A stretch of DNA of 64,000 nt from Gentiana macrophylla (lineage: Eukaryota > Streptophyta > Magnoliopsida > Gentianales > Gentianaceae). The position numbers and the translations under genes were made by a program. The stretch's first letter is position 1, and each line of letters starts with the position of its first letter. The stretch lies in contig CM047814.1 of the NCBI GenBank assembly GCA_026214975.1, positions 20,669,541 through 20,733,540 of the forward strand. The letters are read 5' to 3'. Below the pieces are notes generated by a model. That model made no database searches. It worked only from the letters and a program-made list of their open reading frames with translations, and was not told the DNA's origin. Shown here one piece after another: positions 11,479-22,463 of this stretch.

Positions 11479-11980
11479 GTGCTAACTCTTTTTCCTCCTC
11501 TCTCTGTCTTTGCAAATGATCTGTCCCAAAGACCGGATGTTGTTAGGGCCTATGTCGATGCCGCCTGGAAGCCCGAATCCTGTCTTGCTGGCTTTGGAGC
11601 AGCTCTTTTTCGGGAAGATGATACGTTTTTGGAAGCTTGGGCGTCCCCTAGATCGATTGCTAGTTCTGCTTTTGCGGCGGAGGCTCAAGCTTTACGTTGG
11701 TGTCTGAGTAGATGTCTTGCCATGGAAGTATCGAAACTAGTTTGTTTTACTGATAATCTTTCTCTAGCTCACTGTTGTGAACTTGATCACCCCCCCTATG
11801 GACTCTTTGACTGTTCTTGATGATATTAGTGTACTAGCTTCCCGTTTTGACTCATGCCATGTTTTGTACTGTGGAAGAGAAAGCAACAGCTTAGCGCATC
11901 AACTTGCTGCTTTCTCTTTCAGATCTGATGTGGGTGTTTTCTGGCATGGGTGTACCCCGGTTTGGCCTTGTGTATCTTAA
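11479..11980 (+). pseudogene. Orphan RNase H-like (RVT_3) domain, frameshifted
   Basis: The plus strand encodes an RNase H-like fold of the kind found at the C-terminus of plant LINEs. YVDAAWKPESCLAGFGAALF forms the first strands, AFAAEAQALRWCLSRC carries the conserved Glu helix, and VCFTDNLSLAHC carries an Asp. After a frame change near 11815, VLYCGRESNSLAHQLAAFSF carries the terminal Asn/His motif. No reverse transcriptase lies upstream and no clear poly(A) follows, because a Copia remnant abuts at 11987. It is probably a LINE 3' fragment; a captured host RNase H-like gene is possible but less likely. Confidence 0.65.
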
Positions 11981-11986
11981 ATTTTA

Positions 11987-13330
11987 TCAATGAATGTTTT
12001 CGTCTTTTGGGGGAAAAAGGCTATAAACAGAAGCCCTAAAATACAAAAAATAAAATAAAAAATATTCCATCGAAAAAAATACAAAAAAAAGTATGATTCT
12101 ATCATTTATTAAATACATAAATTCTAACATCCTCGTCAAACTCACGATGCTACAATTAGGAGCATTCAGAGTTTTGCCAAACAGAAAACGAAAACGTGAA
12201 GTCAAGTGCGCCTCGGTAAACATGTCGGCAATTTGCACAAAGGAAGAAACAAAAGTCAAAGTAACGGTGTCGAGCTGAAGATGATGACTAGTGAAGTGAC
12301 AATCGATCTCAATATATTTCGTACGCTTATAGAAGACTGAATTGCGTGCAATGTCAATGGAACTCTCTTTCCACTTGTGAGATTGCAAGTAAGCAACGTA
12401 ACCAGACAATTTACAAGTGGTAGAAGCCATGACACAATACTCTGCATATGTTGAAGACCTTGAAATAACATCTTGTTTCTTTCTCTTCCGCGAAATAAGA
12501 GAATCACCAAGAAAAATACATAAGCCCGTGATAAACTTGCAATCCGTGAAATCTTTTGCCCAATCAGCATCTGAGTAAACTCGCAACTCCAAAGAGGAAT
12601 TAGAGGGAAATAAAAGACTTTAAAACTAAGTACCTCGAAGATATTTGAAAATATGAAGAACATCAACCCAATGAATAGTAGTAGGTGATGTAACAAACTA
12701 ACAAACTACATGCACCGTATGAGCAATGTGTGGACGGTTGACTGTGAGATAAACCAAACTGCCAACATGGTACGGTATAACCCAGGATCTGGCAGAGGAG
12801 AGCCATCAGACGGGGAGCAACGTGATATAGAACATAACCCTTTTGCTGAAAGAGGAACCTCAGTGCCCATGAAATAAGTAGCAACCCCAAATCTTTCATT
12901 GCAAAGTCACGAGCCAACTCAGACTTCAAAGGTTCAATACCACAAAAATCATCACATTTAATATTCATATCATCAACATATAAAGACAACATGATACTAC
13001 AAGCACCAGTACGCTTGGTGAACAATCCTGAATAATGATGGCTAGAACGAAAACCAAGCAAAACTATCATTGTAGAAAAAATTTCAAATCAAGCACAATG
13101 TGCTTGTTTGAGATAGTAAAGAGTTTCTCTAAGCAGAAAAACTTAAATTGGCTAGTGAGGAACACCACGAAGGGCACCGTATACATTTCTTCGTGAAGAT
13201 CTCCACTAATAAAAACATTCTTGACATCCATATGAAATATCATTCATTGATGAATATAAACGACTGCGATCAAAGTTCAAACAATAGTCATTTTTCGCAA
13301 CAGGGCAAACATCTCTTCATATGATAACAA
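11987..13330 (-). pseudogene. Copia pol remnant: RT C-terminal part and RNase H
   Basis: On the minus strand, 13260-13080 holds a degenerate copy of the early RT block (MDVKN-F-SGDLHEE). At 13070-12663 it encodes LSLYVDDMNI, the YVDD catalytic box of Copia reverse transcriptase, followed by FAMKDLG. At 12592-12080 it encodes Copia RNase H: VYSDADWAKDFTDCK, SRKRKKQDVISRSST-AEY, and CHFTSHHLQ with FVSSFVQIADMFTEA near the end. Several frame changes, including one near 12600-12700, break the polyprotein. No LTR is visible on either side, so this is a fragment. Confidence 0.8.
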
Positions 13331-13361
13331 CATTTTCCTTTGCATATGGTAAAAAAAAGGG

Positions 13362-13506
13362 TAATTCTTAAATGGTTACTCTATTTATGGAGTAGACACA
13401 TGTGGATCAATCAGAACCACACGGTTTGAATTTGATCTGAAACTGTGTGATTCAGATTCATCCACATGTGTTTACACCACAAATAGAGTAACTAGAGAAG
13501 AATTTC
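13362..13506. mobile_element. Foldback MITE, nearly perfect hairpin
   Basis: The left arm runs TTACTCTATTTATGGAGTAG, ACACATGTGGAT, CAGAACCACACGGTTT. The right arm is its reverse complement with a few changes (AAACTGTGTGATTCAG, ATCCACATGTGT, CAAATAGAGTAA). Each arm is about 65 bp with almost no loop. The outer GGGTAATTCTT and the AGAACCACAC words link it to the CCACACAA-rich MITE family. Confidence 0.7.
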
Positions 13507-14013
13507 AAAAGATGTGTCAACTCTCAAGAGGCCGAGTCAAAGTATGTTGTATTAAAAACCCGACTTTAGATACTGTGTACCCCTATTTAAAATAGTTTAT
13601 TTTATTTTATTTTAAATAGTTATGAATCACTCTATTTTAGAATGACCATACAACATCCATACTTCTATTTTTATTTTTTGAGGATACACATACAGATCTT
13701 CTTAAAATAATTTTAAAAAAATAATAATCCTAGCAGCTATAGTTTAGTGCAAAAAATTAAAAGCAGCCTTCAAGATTCCCCATGTTCTACCGGTAGAAAA
13801 TCAGAAGTAGCTGGTGAGTTCCACAGTAACTTGCATCATCTGAGTTGAGAGAAAAGATTTTGTTTAAGCAAAAGAAGATTTCAAGCAGTAGGCACTAGGC
13901 AGAATCCAAAACTTATCATAAATAAATAAATAAGTTCAAAAAATTATCCAATATGTCAGATTTTGATGATTCGATTACAACTATGTACATTGAGGAAAGT
14001 TATTGTATGGTGA
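13507..14013. other. Gene-free AT-rich stretch
   Basis: No gene is visible. TTTTATTTTATTTTAAATAG-type runs occur near 13600. Confidence 0.4.
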
Positions 14014-14158
14014 GAGATTTTGAGATGAAATGACGGATAAAACGATCAGAACCACACACGCTTTATTCTCAGATTTAAACCGCGCTGGCCTGGGTAGGCC
14101 GCCACATCATTGCGGTCGTCTTCGCATCGTGTGAAGACAGCACACAATAATTTCCCGT
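14014..14158 (+). mobile_element. MITE, CCACACAA-rich family, copy 2
   Basis: It begins ATTTTGAGATGAAATGACGG, continues AAAACGATCAGAACCACACA and ends GTGTGAAGACAGCACACAAT then AATTTCCCG. The same order of words is found in copies 1 and 3. It is non-coding. Confidence 0.6.
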
Positions 14159-14896
14159 ACATCGACTGTATCATAATTCGGGTAAAAAAAACATCACCCC
14201 AACGCATCAACCCCAGTTCCAAGTTCTCTTTTAGTCCATTACCGTGAAAGTGTGAAACATTGGAATCTCAATATTTGTATGAATCACAAGTTTTATTTTA
14301 CTAGATTATATACACACATGTATATGTATGTACCTTTCAAGAAAATATGTACGTATATAATTTGTTTTTTAGGGGATCCGTTGTCTCATAACCGGGAAAT
14401 CATTCTCGCTTAATTTGAGCCGCAAAAAAAAAAAATTGCGCCTTCTTCAAAAAAAAAGAACTAAAATATATATAAAAAAATAAAACAAAATTATGTGTGA
14501 TAGTCAAATGGGTTTGGAAGGAAAAAAAAGCACTACTTACTTGGCTCTTCTCCTATCTTTTAAAAACACAAAATTATTGTGAAATTGCAAGATTCAAACC
14601 AAGTCTTATATCTAGTCTAAGATACTTGAGTCTTGCTAATTAAGGTAATACATTCATTGTTCATTTAAATACAATATATATATAATATTAGGTTCAAAAT
14701 TTAGTGAAGTAGCCAAATTTATTGATTTTAGCTTTCATGCCCCATACATGCACAGGGCGCCCTGCTCATAACACCATAAGATATAGCCGTCCCTGCATGT
14801 ATCTAACAAGATAATAATGGAATGGAATAATATTTATCTTGTTAAAAAGAAAGAGGTTACAAATAAGATATATTTACACCTCGGTAAAACTTATAG
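14159..14896. other. Gene-free stretch before the Gypsy element
   Basis: No gene is visible. Near 14590 the complement of GATTCAAACCAAG resembles a tRNA-type B box, so a degenerate SINE is possible but unsupported by a clear A box. Confidence 0.35.
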
Positions 14897-15263
14897 AATC
14901 ATGTAACGTCCCGTTCCCGGACACCGAGTCCTTATCCGGAATTCGAACGCGTTCAAGACGCATAATATTAAATAAATAATATTACACGTAAACCTCTACT
15001 ACGTCGTATCAAATAAAAGAAACTAAGTTTAAAAGACTTTGGGTAATTTTTTCAAACATCTCGTAATAGAAATAAAGAACTAAAGAGGAAATGTAATATT
15101 ATTACATCCGAAACGAAACCAACGAATCCAAATCTTTACGAATTTAAAAGTACTAAAAGTAACAACAAGATCCAATAGCGATCCAAGTCTATGAAATAAA
15201 TGAAAGAAATAAATAATAAACAAGGTCTTCAAGTCCGGCGTCCTCAAACGTCGTCATCAAAGT

Positions 15264-15441
15264 CAGGGACGGAACCAGAATTTTTTGATCGGGTGGGCTA
15301 ACGGACTATATATGTATGATCGGGTGGGCTAGATTAAAACAATTAATACTGTTGGATTGGATTATATAGGATTTTTAATGTACCGAAAATAAAAGTCGGG
15401 TGGGCTACGCCCACCCAAGCCAGGGCCTAGTTACGTCCTTG
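15264..15441. mobile_element. hAT-like MITE inserted in the 3' LTR, 178 bp
   Basis: The other LTR reads straight through this point, so the insertion is certain. The element starts CAGGGACGGAAC and ends GTTACGTCCTTG, short inverted ends of the hAT type. ATCAAAGT occurs at 15256-15263 and again at 15442-15449, an 8-bp target duplication. The interior carries GGGTGGGCTA repeats and no coding sequence. Confidence 0.85.
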
Positions 15442-16261
15442 ATCAAAGTCCTCCTCGAAGTCTTGACTAACCTGTTCGTCTTCTCTCCCCCAAACACATA
15501 AATAAACATGCATTTGAGGTAAGTACATTTGTACAAAGTAAGAAGTAGGTTACAATTTAATTAAGGTTATTATTAAAAGATTATCTTGGTGAGACCGACT
15601 CAATCCAGGGTTCATTCCATGCCCATCGACACGCCGTGACTATACGTTTAACTTAGCTTATCTTTGTTACACCATTATTCAAGGACACAATGCATGGTGA
15701 AAATTCCACCACGAGATATACTTGCCAACTACGGTGATTAGCACCGATAGTCCCGGGATCTACCCGGTATGCATATACGTTCGATGGATTTCCTCCACTA
15801 CCCTTCAGCCTTTTGAGCCAGTAGCGTTGTCCACCTTTTATGAACGTATCACATCGCCGATTTGAATCAATTACTAACCGAGAATAGATGATGTTTTAGC
15901 TTTTATCCAAACATATGTAATTATTAGTGTGAATTAACTAACCACCTAAGTGTTTTCAGAATAAAACTCACCTTAACAACACTACTCCCTCACTTAGACG
16001 GCTAGACATCACATCTTAACAATTACACAGACATTGATGAACTCTAGTTCATCAAAGCACAAGCCCTTTCATGCCCTTCCGACGGATCCGAACTTCAACT
16101 CCCTTTAAGAGTACATTCCGTGTTTTAACTGAACGAATCAGAAGTTCAATCGAAGCTTGTTCATATTTTAATTAATGTTAACATATCAGGATTAAGGGTT
16201 TAAAACAGTGAAAACACGACTATGAAGCCAAAAACCAACCTGAAACGCTAAAACAGTATAA

Positions 16262-16475
16262 ACAAGGTAAACAGGCCAGACGCCCGTTTGAAATCCTATG
16301 GACGCCCGTCCGTAATCAAACGTCCGTCCACTAACCTCGGCACGCCGTCCGTAAAAAATGCTACATCTCGAATCAAAAATCGACCTCAAACGCCCGTCTC
16401 GCTTATTTCAGACGCCCGCTTGAGTTATTAGGTCTCAGACGCCCGTCACTTAATGCTGACGCCCGTCCGCTGGGG
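16262..16475. repeat. GACGCCCGT minisatellite in the 3' LTR
   Basis: Units containing GACGCCCGT or CGTCCGTCC recur every 25-40 bp. The equivalent stretch in the other LTR is 23645-23825. It is GC-rich against an AT-rich LTR. Confidence 0.75.
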
Positions 16476-17173
16476 TTTTTTTTTTTTTTCCAAAACGCTA
16501 AAATCTTACGCAACTCGATTTACGAATCGCTTTAACCTAATTAACCTCGTTTTCAACACAAGAAACGTAGAAAACATAGCTAAACGTCTATGATCCTTTG
16601 ATCAACGAAAAGCACATCTTCCTTGCATCTATGCGTCCATAAATCTTAATCTAAACCTCAATAACAATAATTAGAATTGTAGGAAGAGCCTCTTACCTTT
16701 TAAGCGGCAATTTCAACTCCAAACCACGTAAAACAAGATAGCAAAAAAGCCGATCATTTTCTCAGAAAAAACATGTGTGATAAATCCAAACTTAGATTAG
16801 ATTCAATCACACGCTTCTAAACGACAAAAACTACGATTTGATGAGTTTGAATCCATCAAACTTGAAGATGAACTGAATTAGGGCTTAATCATACCTTAAC
16901 AAAGCTTCAACTTTTTGATGTCACAACGTTGCTCTCTTCACAACGATTCCGGTGCTCGACTGATCCGAAACCGCCAAGGATTGAATTAACAACTCGATGA
17001 AAATTCCTCACTTCTAAACCTTGCTCACACACGCAGGGTGAACTCTGGAGGTGGAAAATCTGATTAAAAGATTATGGGGCTGATTAGGTTGATTTTCCTT
17101 AAATAGGAAAAATCCCATAATTACCTAATTTCCACGATTTTCCATAATCACCCTTATTAAATCAGATTTTCTT

Positions 17174-17217
<44 letters not shown>

Positions 17218-17404
17218 CAAAATACATATATAGATATCCAAATTATTAACTCGAATAAAAGGAACTCAACTCCAATATTTCGTTTTACGTGAAATGACAC
17301 GTCTCGTCTTTCCTCAAAATCGGAATATTACATTCTTCCCTTAAAGGAGTTTCGTCTCAAACTTAGAATATACCTGTAAGTCCATAAAATCTGGGGAACT
17401 CGCA

Positions 17405-18830
17405 TCATATCGTCCTCAACTTCCCAAGTAGCTTCATCCGTGAATGATTGCTCCATTGCACCAGGACCAAAGGAATCAACCGTCTCTTAATCATCTTTTC
17501 TTTCCGGTCCAAAATTCTGATCGGTGTCTCATCATACGAAATATTATCTTGAAGAATCTCCGGATCAACAGTAGTCTCAACATCCGTATTGGTCAAACAC
17601 TTCTTCAACATCGAGACATGAAACACATTGTGGACTCTTGACATGGATTCCGGTAACTTGAGTTTGTAAACCAAATGTCCAATTCTTTCTAGAATCTCAA
17701 AAGGTCCAACATACCTCGGACTTAGCTTTCCCTTTTGTCCAAAACATTTCACTCCTTTCATTGGTGAAGCTCGTAGATAAACTCTTTCACCAACTTCAAA
17801 CTTTAAAGGCCTTCTTCTAACATCTGCCCAACTCTTCTGTCTATCTTGAGCCGCCTTCAAATTCTTCTTAACCAACTGAACTCTTTCTTTAGCTTGCTCA
17901 ACCAATTCCGGCCCGGTGATTTGTCTTTCCCCGACTTCATCCCAAAACAGTGGCGTCCTACATCTTCTTCCATACAAAGCTTCAAACGGTGGCATGCCTA
18001 TACTTGCATGATAACCGTTGTTATAGGCAAACTCCGCTACCGGTATGTAATCATCCCATGATCCACCTACTTCCAAAATACAAGCTCTCAACATATCTTC
18101 AAGTGTTTGGATAGTCCTATCTGACTGTCCATCTGTCTGAGGATGAAAGGCCGTACTCAAATCCAACTTGGTTCCAAAGGCTGCTTGTAAACTTTTCCAA
18201 AACCGACTGACGAACCTCGAGTCACGATCCGAAACTATCGAGATAGGTACTCCGTGTAACTTCACTATATTATCCAAGTATAGTGTCGTCATCTTCTTCA
18301 AGGGCATATCAACTTTATACGGTAAGAAATGAGCGGATTTGGTCAATCTATCCACAATCACCCAAATCGCATCACTGCCGCCTCTCGCCTTAGGTAAACC
18401 GGTGATAAAATCCATAGTGATCTTATCCCACTTCCATTCCGGGATATCCAAAGGCTTAAGCATTCCTCCTGGTCTTCTATGTTCTGCTTTAACCTTCTGA
18501 CAAATGTCACACTCTGCAACGAACTTGGCTATTTCCACTTTCATCGAGGGCCACCAAAACCTTTCCTTCAAGTCTCTGTACATTTTAGTGGCTCCCGGAT
18601 GGACCGCAAAAGCAATCCTATGTGCCTCTTCCATGACTCTCTGTCTTAAATCACCAACTTTAGGCACACACAAACGATCCTGGTACCAAAGATTTCCATT
18701 CTTGTCTAACACGTAACCCACTGTGGGATTTTCTCTTGCAACTCGCTTCAAGTCAACCAAAACTGGGTCTTCGTCTTGCTTTTCCCGAATATCATCCATC
18801 AACTCGGACCTTGCTAACAATGGTGCCACA
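17405..18830 (-). pseudogene. Gypsy integrase with chromodomain-like tail
   Basis: Integrase inserts element cDNA into the host genome. On the minus strand the zinc-binding module ([11 protein letters not shown] then CDICQKVK) is followed by the catalytic core: [10 protein letters not shown] with the first Asp, VSDRDSRF with the second Asp, and [16 protein letters not shown] where the third residue is expected. That third position, 35 residues after the second Asp, is Asp rather than the usual Glu. [10 protein letters not shown] and [20 protein letters not shown] follow, as in the GPY/F region. The end is frameshifted; the +1 frame gives [11 protein letters not shown], a chromodomain-type motif that in relatives directs insertion to particular chromatin. 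The C-terminus lies beside the 3' LTR. Confidence 0.9.
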
Positions 18831-19330
18831 AACTTCCGGTCTTCAATCTGATCAAAATTCCGAATCTGCAGCCCATCTAACCTCTCTGCAACAACTTCAA
18901 CACTTGAAACCGCGAACACTGGCTTCCTACTCAAAGCGTCGGCTACTACATTTGCTTTACCCGGATGGTACTGAATATCCAAGTCATAATCCTTAACAAA
19001 CTCTAACCATCTCCTTTGTCTCATATTCAGATTCTTTTGGGTAAAGAAATACTTCAAGCTCTTGTGATCGGTGAAGATCCCGGCCTTAACTCCATACAAA
19101 TAGTGCCTCCAAATCTTCAAGGCAAACACTACTCGCCGCCAACTCTAAGTCATGTGTTGGATAATTCTTCTCATGCACCTTCAACTGTCTAGATGCATAA
19201 GCGATCACCTTACCTCCTTGCATTAACACACAACCCAAACCTTGCCCCGAAGCATCCGTATAAACGTCATAATTATCAAAGATCTGGGAATCGCCAAAAT
19301 CGAGGTCAGTAGTCAACCTCTTCTTCGGCG
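18831..19330 (-). pseudogene. Gypsy RNase H domain
   Basis: On the minus strand, [20 protein letters not shown] supplies the first catalytic Asp and [20 protein letters not shown] the next block. After a frame change near 19130 the frame continues as [20 protein letters not shown] and then [20 protein letters not shown]. This is the Ty3/Gypsy RNase H that degrades the RNA strand during reverse transcription. It sits between reverse transcriptase and integrase as usual for Gypsy and unlike Copia. Confidence 0.9.
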
Positions 19331-20172
19331 TTCAAAAGCCTCCTCACACTCACCGGTCCACTCGAACTTCACATTCTTTTGAGTGAGCCGGGTAAGTGGT
19401 GTAGCTATCTTTGAGAAGTCTTGAACAAACTTCCTATAGTAGCCAGCCAAGCCGAGAAAACTTCTAACCTCAGAAACTGTAGTCGGTCTGGACCACTTCT
19501 CAACCGCTTCAATCTTTGCGGGATCAACCTTAATGCCGCCTAAATGACGTGACCCAAGAAACCGACTTGCTTCAACCAAAAGTCACACTTTGAGAACTTA
19601 GCATACAACCGGTTCTTCTTCAAAGTATCCAACACTATCCTTAAGTGTTTCTCATGTTCCTTCTCATCCTTAGAGTATACTAAGATGTCATCTATAAACA
19701 CTATCACAAACTTATCCAAGTATGGCATGAAAACACGCTGCATTAAATCCATAAATGCAGATGGAGCATTAGTGAGTCCAAAAGGCATAACTAAGAACTC
19801 ATAATGTCCATACCTCATACTAAAAGCCGTCTTTGGTATATCTGCTACCTTGATCTTCAACTGGTGGTATCCTGATCTAAGATCAATCTTAGAAAATACT
19901 CTCTTGCCTTGCAACTGGTTAAACAAATCATCAATCCTAGGCAAAGGGTACTTATTCTTGATGGTAAGATTATTCAACGCTCTGCAATCTATGCACATCC
20001 TCATGCTACCATCTTTCTTCTTAACAAACAACACTGGGGCTCCCCAAGGCGAGGTACTAGGCTGAATTATATTCCTCTGAAGCATATCCTTAAGCTGTGC
20101 TTTCAACTCCTTCAATTCAGCCGGTGCCATCCTATAGGGTGCCTTAGCAACTGGCGCCGCTCCGGGTACCAA
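19313..20172 (-). pseudogene. Gypsy reverse transcriptase
   Basis: On the minus strand the domain runs from [17 protein letters not shown] through [54 protein letters not shown] and the catalytic box [13 protein letters not shown] (the Asp pair). After a frame change near 19545 it continues [13 protein letters not shown] and [19 protein letters not shown], the RT connection. All core motifs are present. Frame changes near 19545 and 19315 separate it from RNase H. Confidence 0.93.
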
Positions 20173-20715
20173 CTTAATCTCAAATTCAATCTCTCTATCC
20201 GGTATGTTTCCCGGTAACTCTTATGGAAACATTTCAGGGTATTCCTTGACTACAGGGGTTTCCTCTAACTCAGGCTTCACTTGCTCCACATCCACTGCGT
20301 ACAACAAGTAGCCTTCACACCCTTTCCGACAAGCTCTTATAGCCTTAACTGCTGAAATTATAGGGTGACGCTTCTTTCTAGGCTTGTAAACATTCCCCTG
20401 ATAAGTCTTATCTGATTTTCCTGGTATCTTAAAGGTCACTCTCTTTTCTCTACAATCCAAGTGAACATAGTTCTCGGATAGCCAATCTATTCCAAGAATT
20501 ACATTAAAATCTGAAAAGTCCAAAACCGTAAAGTCACTCTTGCAACGATACGTTCCAACTCGAACATCTACTTGCGGCATCAACTTGGTTACCCTAGTCA
20601 CTTTCCCTAAAGGTGTTGTGATCTCCAAGGTGTTTCTTAAAGGTTCCATTGGTAGGTTAAGCTTCTTAGCTACCTTAGTTGACACAAAAGTGTTAGACGC
20701 TCCAGTATCAAACAA
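20173..20715 (-). pseudogene. Gypsy aspartic protease
   Basis: On the minus strand MFDTGASNTFVS gives the retropepsin active site (D-T/S-G) and FNVILGIDWLSENY the second conserved block (I-L-G-x-D). The protease cuts the Gag-Pol polyprotein. Just after KEYPEMFP an in-frame TAA at 20221-20223 interrupts the link to the RT; relatives have an acidic residue there. Downstream of the stop the frame continues with [13 protein letters not shown], so a single nonsense codon breaks an otherwise good reading frame. Confidence 0.9.
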
Positions 20716-20849
20716 TGCCGTAACTGCTAAGTTGTCTAATATTATTGTACCTAGAATGTGAATTCATTTATTTAAATACAGTACAACATGATTTAAATCG
20801 TGCCATAAAGCACTCTAATAAATTACAATAAACAAAAAGGTACCTGAAA

Positions 20850-22285
20850 TAACATTATCGTCCTGGTTCCGCTACCTCAAAGATCCACCGCAAAGACTCG
20901 AACCGGGCGACTCGGGCCGCTTTTTTCCACTTCCTTGCTTCGAATATTCGAACTCCCTTTCGTTGGACACATCTTGGCAAAATGTCCTAGATCTCCACAG
21001 TGAGTAGCAAATTACCAGATTATCCTTACACTCACCTGAGTGATTCTGTTGCACTTAGAGCATAAAGGTGCTCCGGTTGGTGGTTTACTCACGTGCAGGG
21101 TCATTGTCTTCTTGACATTTTGTTGGGGTGCTCCCGGCTATTGCCCTGGCTTGTTCCAAAATTCCTCTTGCTCCCGATAACAACGGTGGCCTTCTTCCCG
21201 AATGTCTCGACCTCTAAGGCCTTATTCAACAACTCACCCATGTTCTTGGTCAGAAACCCAACATGCCAGATCAGATCGATACGATAACCCTTCCTTGTAT
21301 AGGGCCATCTTCCTTTCTTCTACCTTCATTAACTCGGGGTAAAATCTTCCCAACTCATTAAACTTATTGGTGTATTGCGATACTGTCATGTAGTTACCTT
21401 GCTTAAACTTTAAGAACTGGCTTGCCATGTCTGCCTGCACTGTCGCTGGAAAATACTCATTATAGAACATTGCCTTAAAGATTTCCCAATCTGTCACTTT
21501 CCCGTTGCTGCTCTGTATCGCATCGATCCAAGCTTCAGCTGTACCCAAAAGAAACCCAACTGCTAACTGTGCCATCTCGGTCTCGGGAACATTGATGTTC
21601 CTACAAGCTTTCTCAAAGCTTCTCAACCATTCTTCTGCCTTCGAATGCTCCACATTCCCAAAGAAGTCTTGAACTTTGTTCCTCCTTAATCTCGTATACC
21701 AATCAACCGGTGGTGCTTGCTCATGTGCCGGTCTGACTGGTGGGGCTTGCGGGTAAACTGGTGGGTATCCGTACGGTATCTCTTGCTGGTATGGTCGTTG
21801 CTGGTGGAAACCGTAGGGTGGATAACCATAGCCCTGCTGATGATCAAAACGGGGTGAAGGAGGTACAGTAGGTCGAGGAGTATGACCCACTGGAGGAGGG
21901 TAAAAGGTCTGATGTTGCTGATGATGGAAAATCGGTGGTGAGGGTGGCTCACCGTGGAGGGTAAACACTCACCTGAGGTGGATAAATGCTAGTTGCTGGG
22001 GGTACGTAGACTGGTGGAATATCTCCCACTACAGTGACTCGTATAGGTGCTTCTCCTGGTTCTCCATAGATGTAGTTATACCTCGGTGGAGGGTAGCTCA
22101 CTGGTGGCGGTACTAAACCACTGAACATTACTTATCAATGAAAATCGACCCGAACTTCCTACATGCCATTGTGGGCATTGCTCTCGATGAGGTCGCGGTG
22201 ACAAGCCTTGCTGAGACCGTGGTGTAGGGGTTGCGATGAGAGGGGGTGGAGTGGGGCTCGGATGTGGTGAAGGATTCTGCCTCAC
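20850..22285 (-). pseudogene. Gypsy gag with disrupted zinc knuckle
   Basis: The frame at 21968-21234 has a Pro/Gln/His-rich N-terminus followed by the retrotrans_gag domain (FFGNVEHSKAEEWLRSFEK, AWIDAIQSS, FYNEYFPATVQADMASQF, YTNKFNELGRFYPEL). A frame change follows. At 21005-20960 one frame gives CGDLGHFAKMC, most of a CCHC nucleic-acid binding knuckle. A further N-terminal fragment lies at 22285-22076. Gag forms the particle shell. The Pro-rich part is low-complexity and its start is uncertain. Confidence 0.8.
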
Positions 22286-22448
22286 AAAACCGCCCCTAAC
22301 GACTGGGGTCGGACTTTCTCGTCGAACTCCCGATGCTTCAAAGACTGCCCGGTTCTAGTGAACACCATCCTCGATGATCAAGAAAACCAAAACGCTCACT
22401 AAGGGTCTAAGGAAAACTTATCTTAAAGAAAGAAAGCCTAAAAGACGC

Positions 22449-22463
22449 TTTTCTCGATACCAA
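22449..22463 (-). other. Gypsy primer binding site
   Basis: On the minus strand, one or two bases past the 5' LTR end, TGGTATCGAGAA resembles the initiator Met-tRNA complement TGGTATCAGAGC. Confidence 0.6.

Larger units (their letters stand above)
14902..17332 (-). repeat. Gypsy 3' LTR, 2431 bp
   Basis: It starts TGTAACGTCCCG and ends CGGAATATTACA, giving TG...CA ends on either strand. It aligns along its length with 22464-24668. It is longer than its partner mainly through a 186-bp hAT-like insertion at 15256-15449 and a longer (AT)n tract at 17177-17213. A purine-rich AAGGGAAGAA on the minus strand just inside it fits a polypurine tract. Read on the minus strand, a run of GACGGGCGT-type units lies around 16475-16268. 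Confidence 0.92.
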
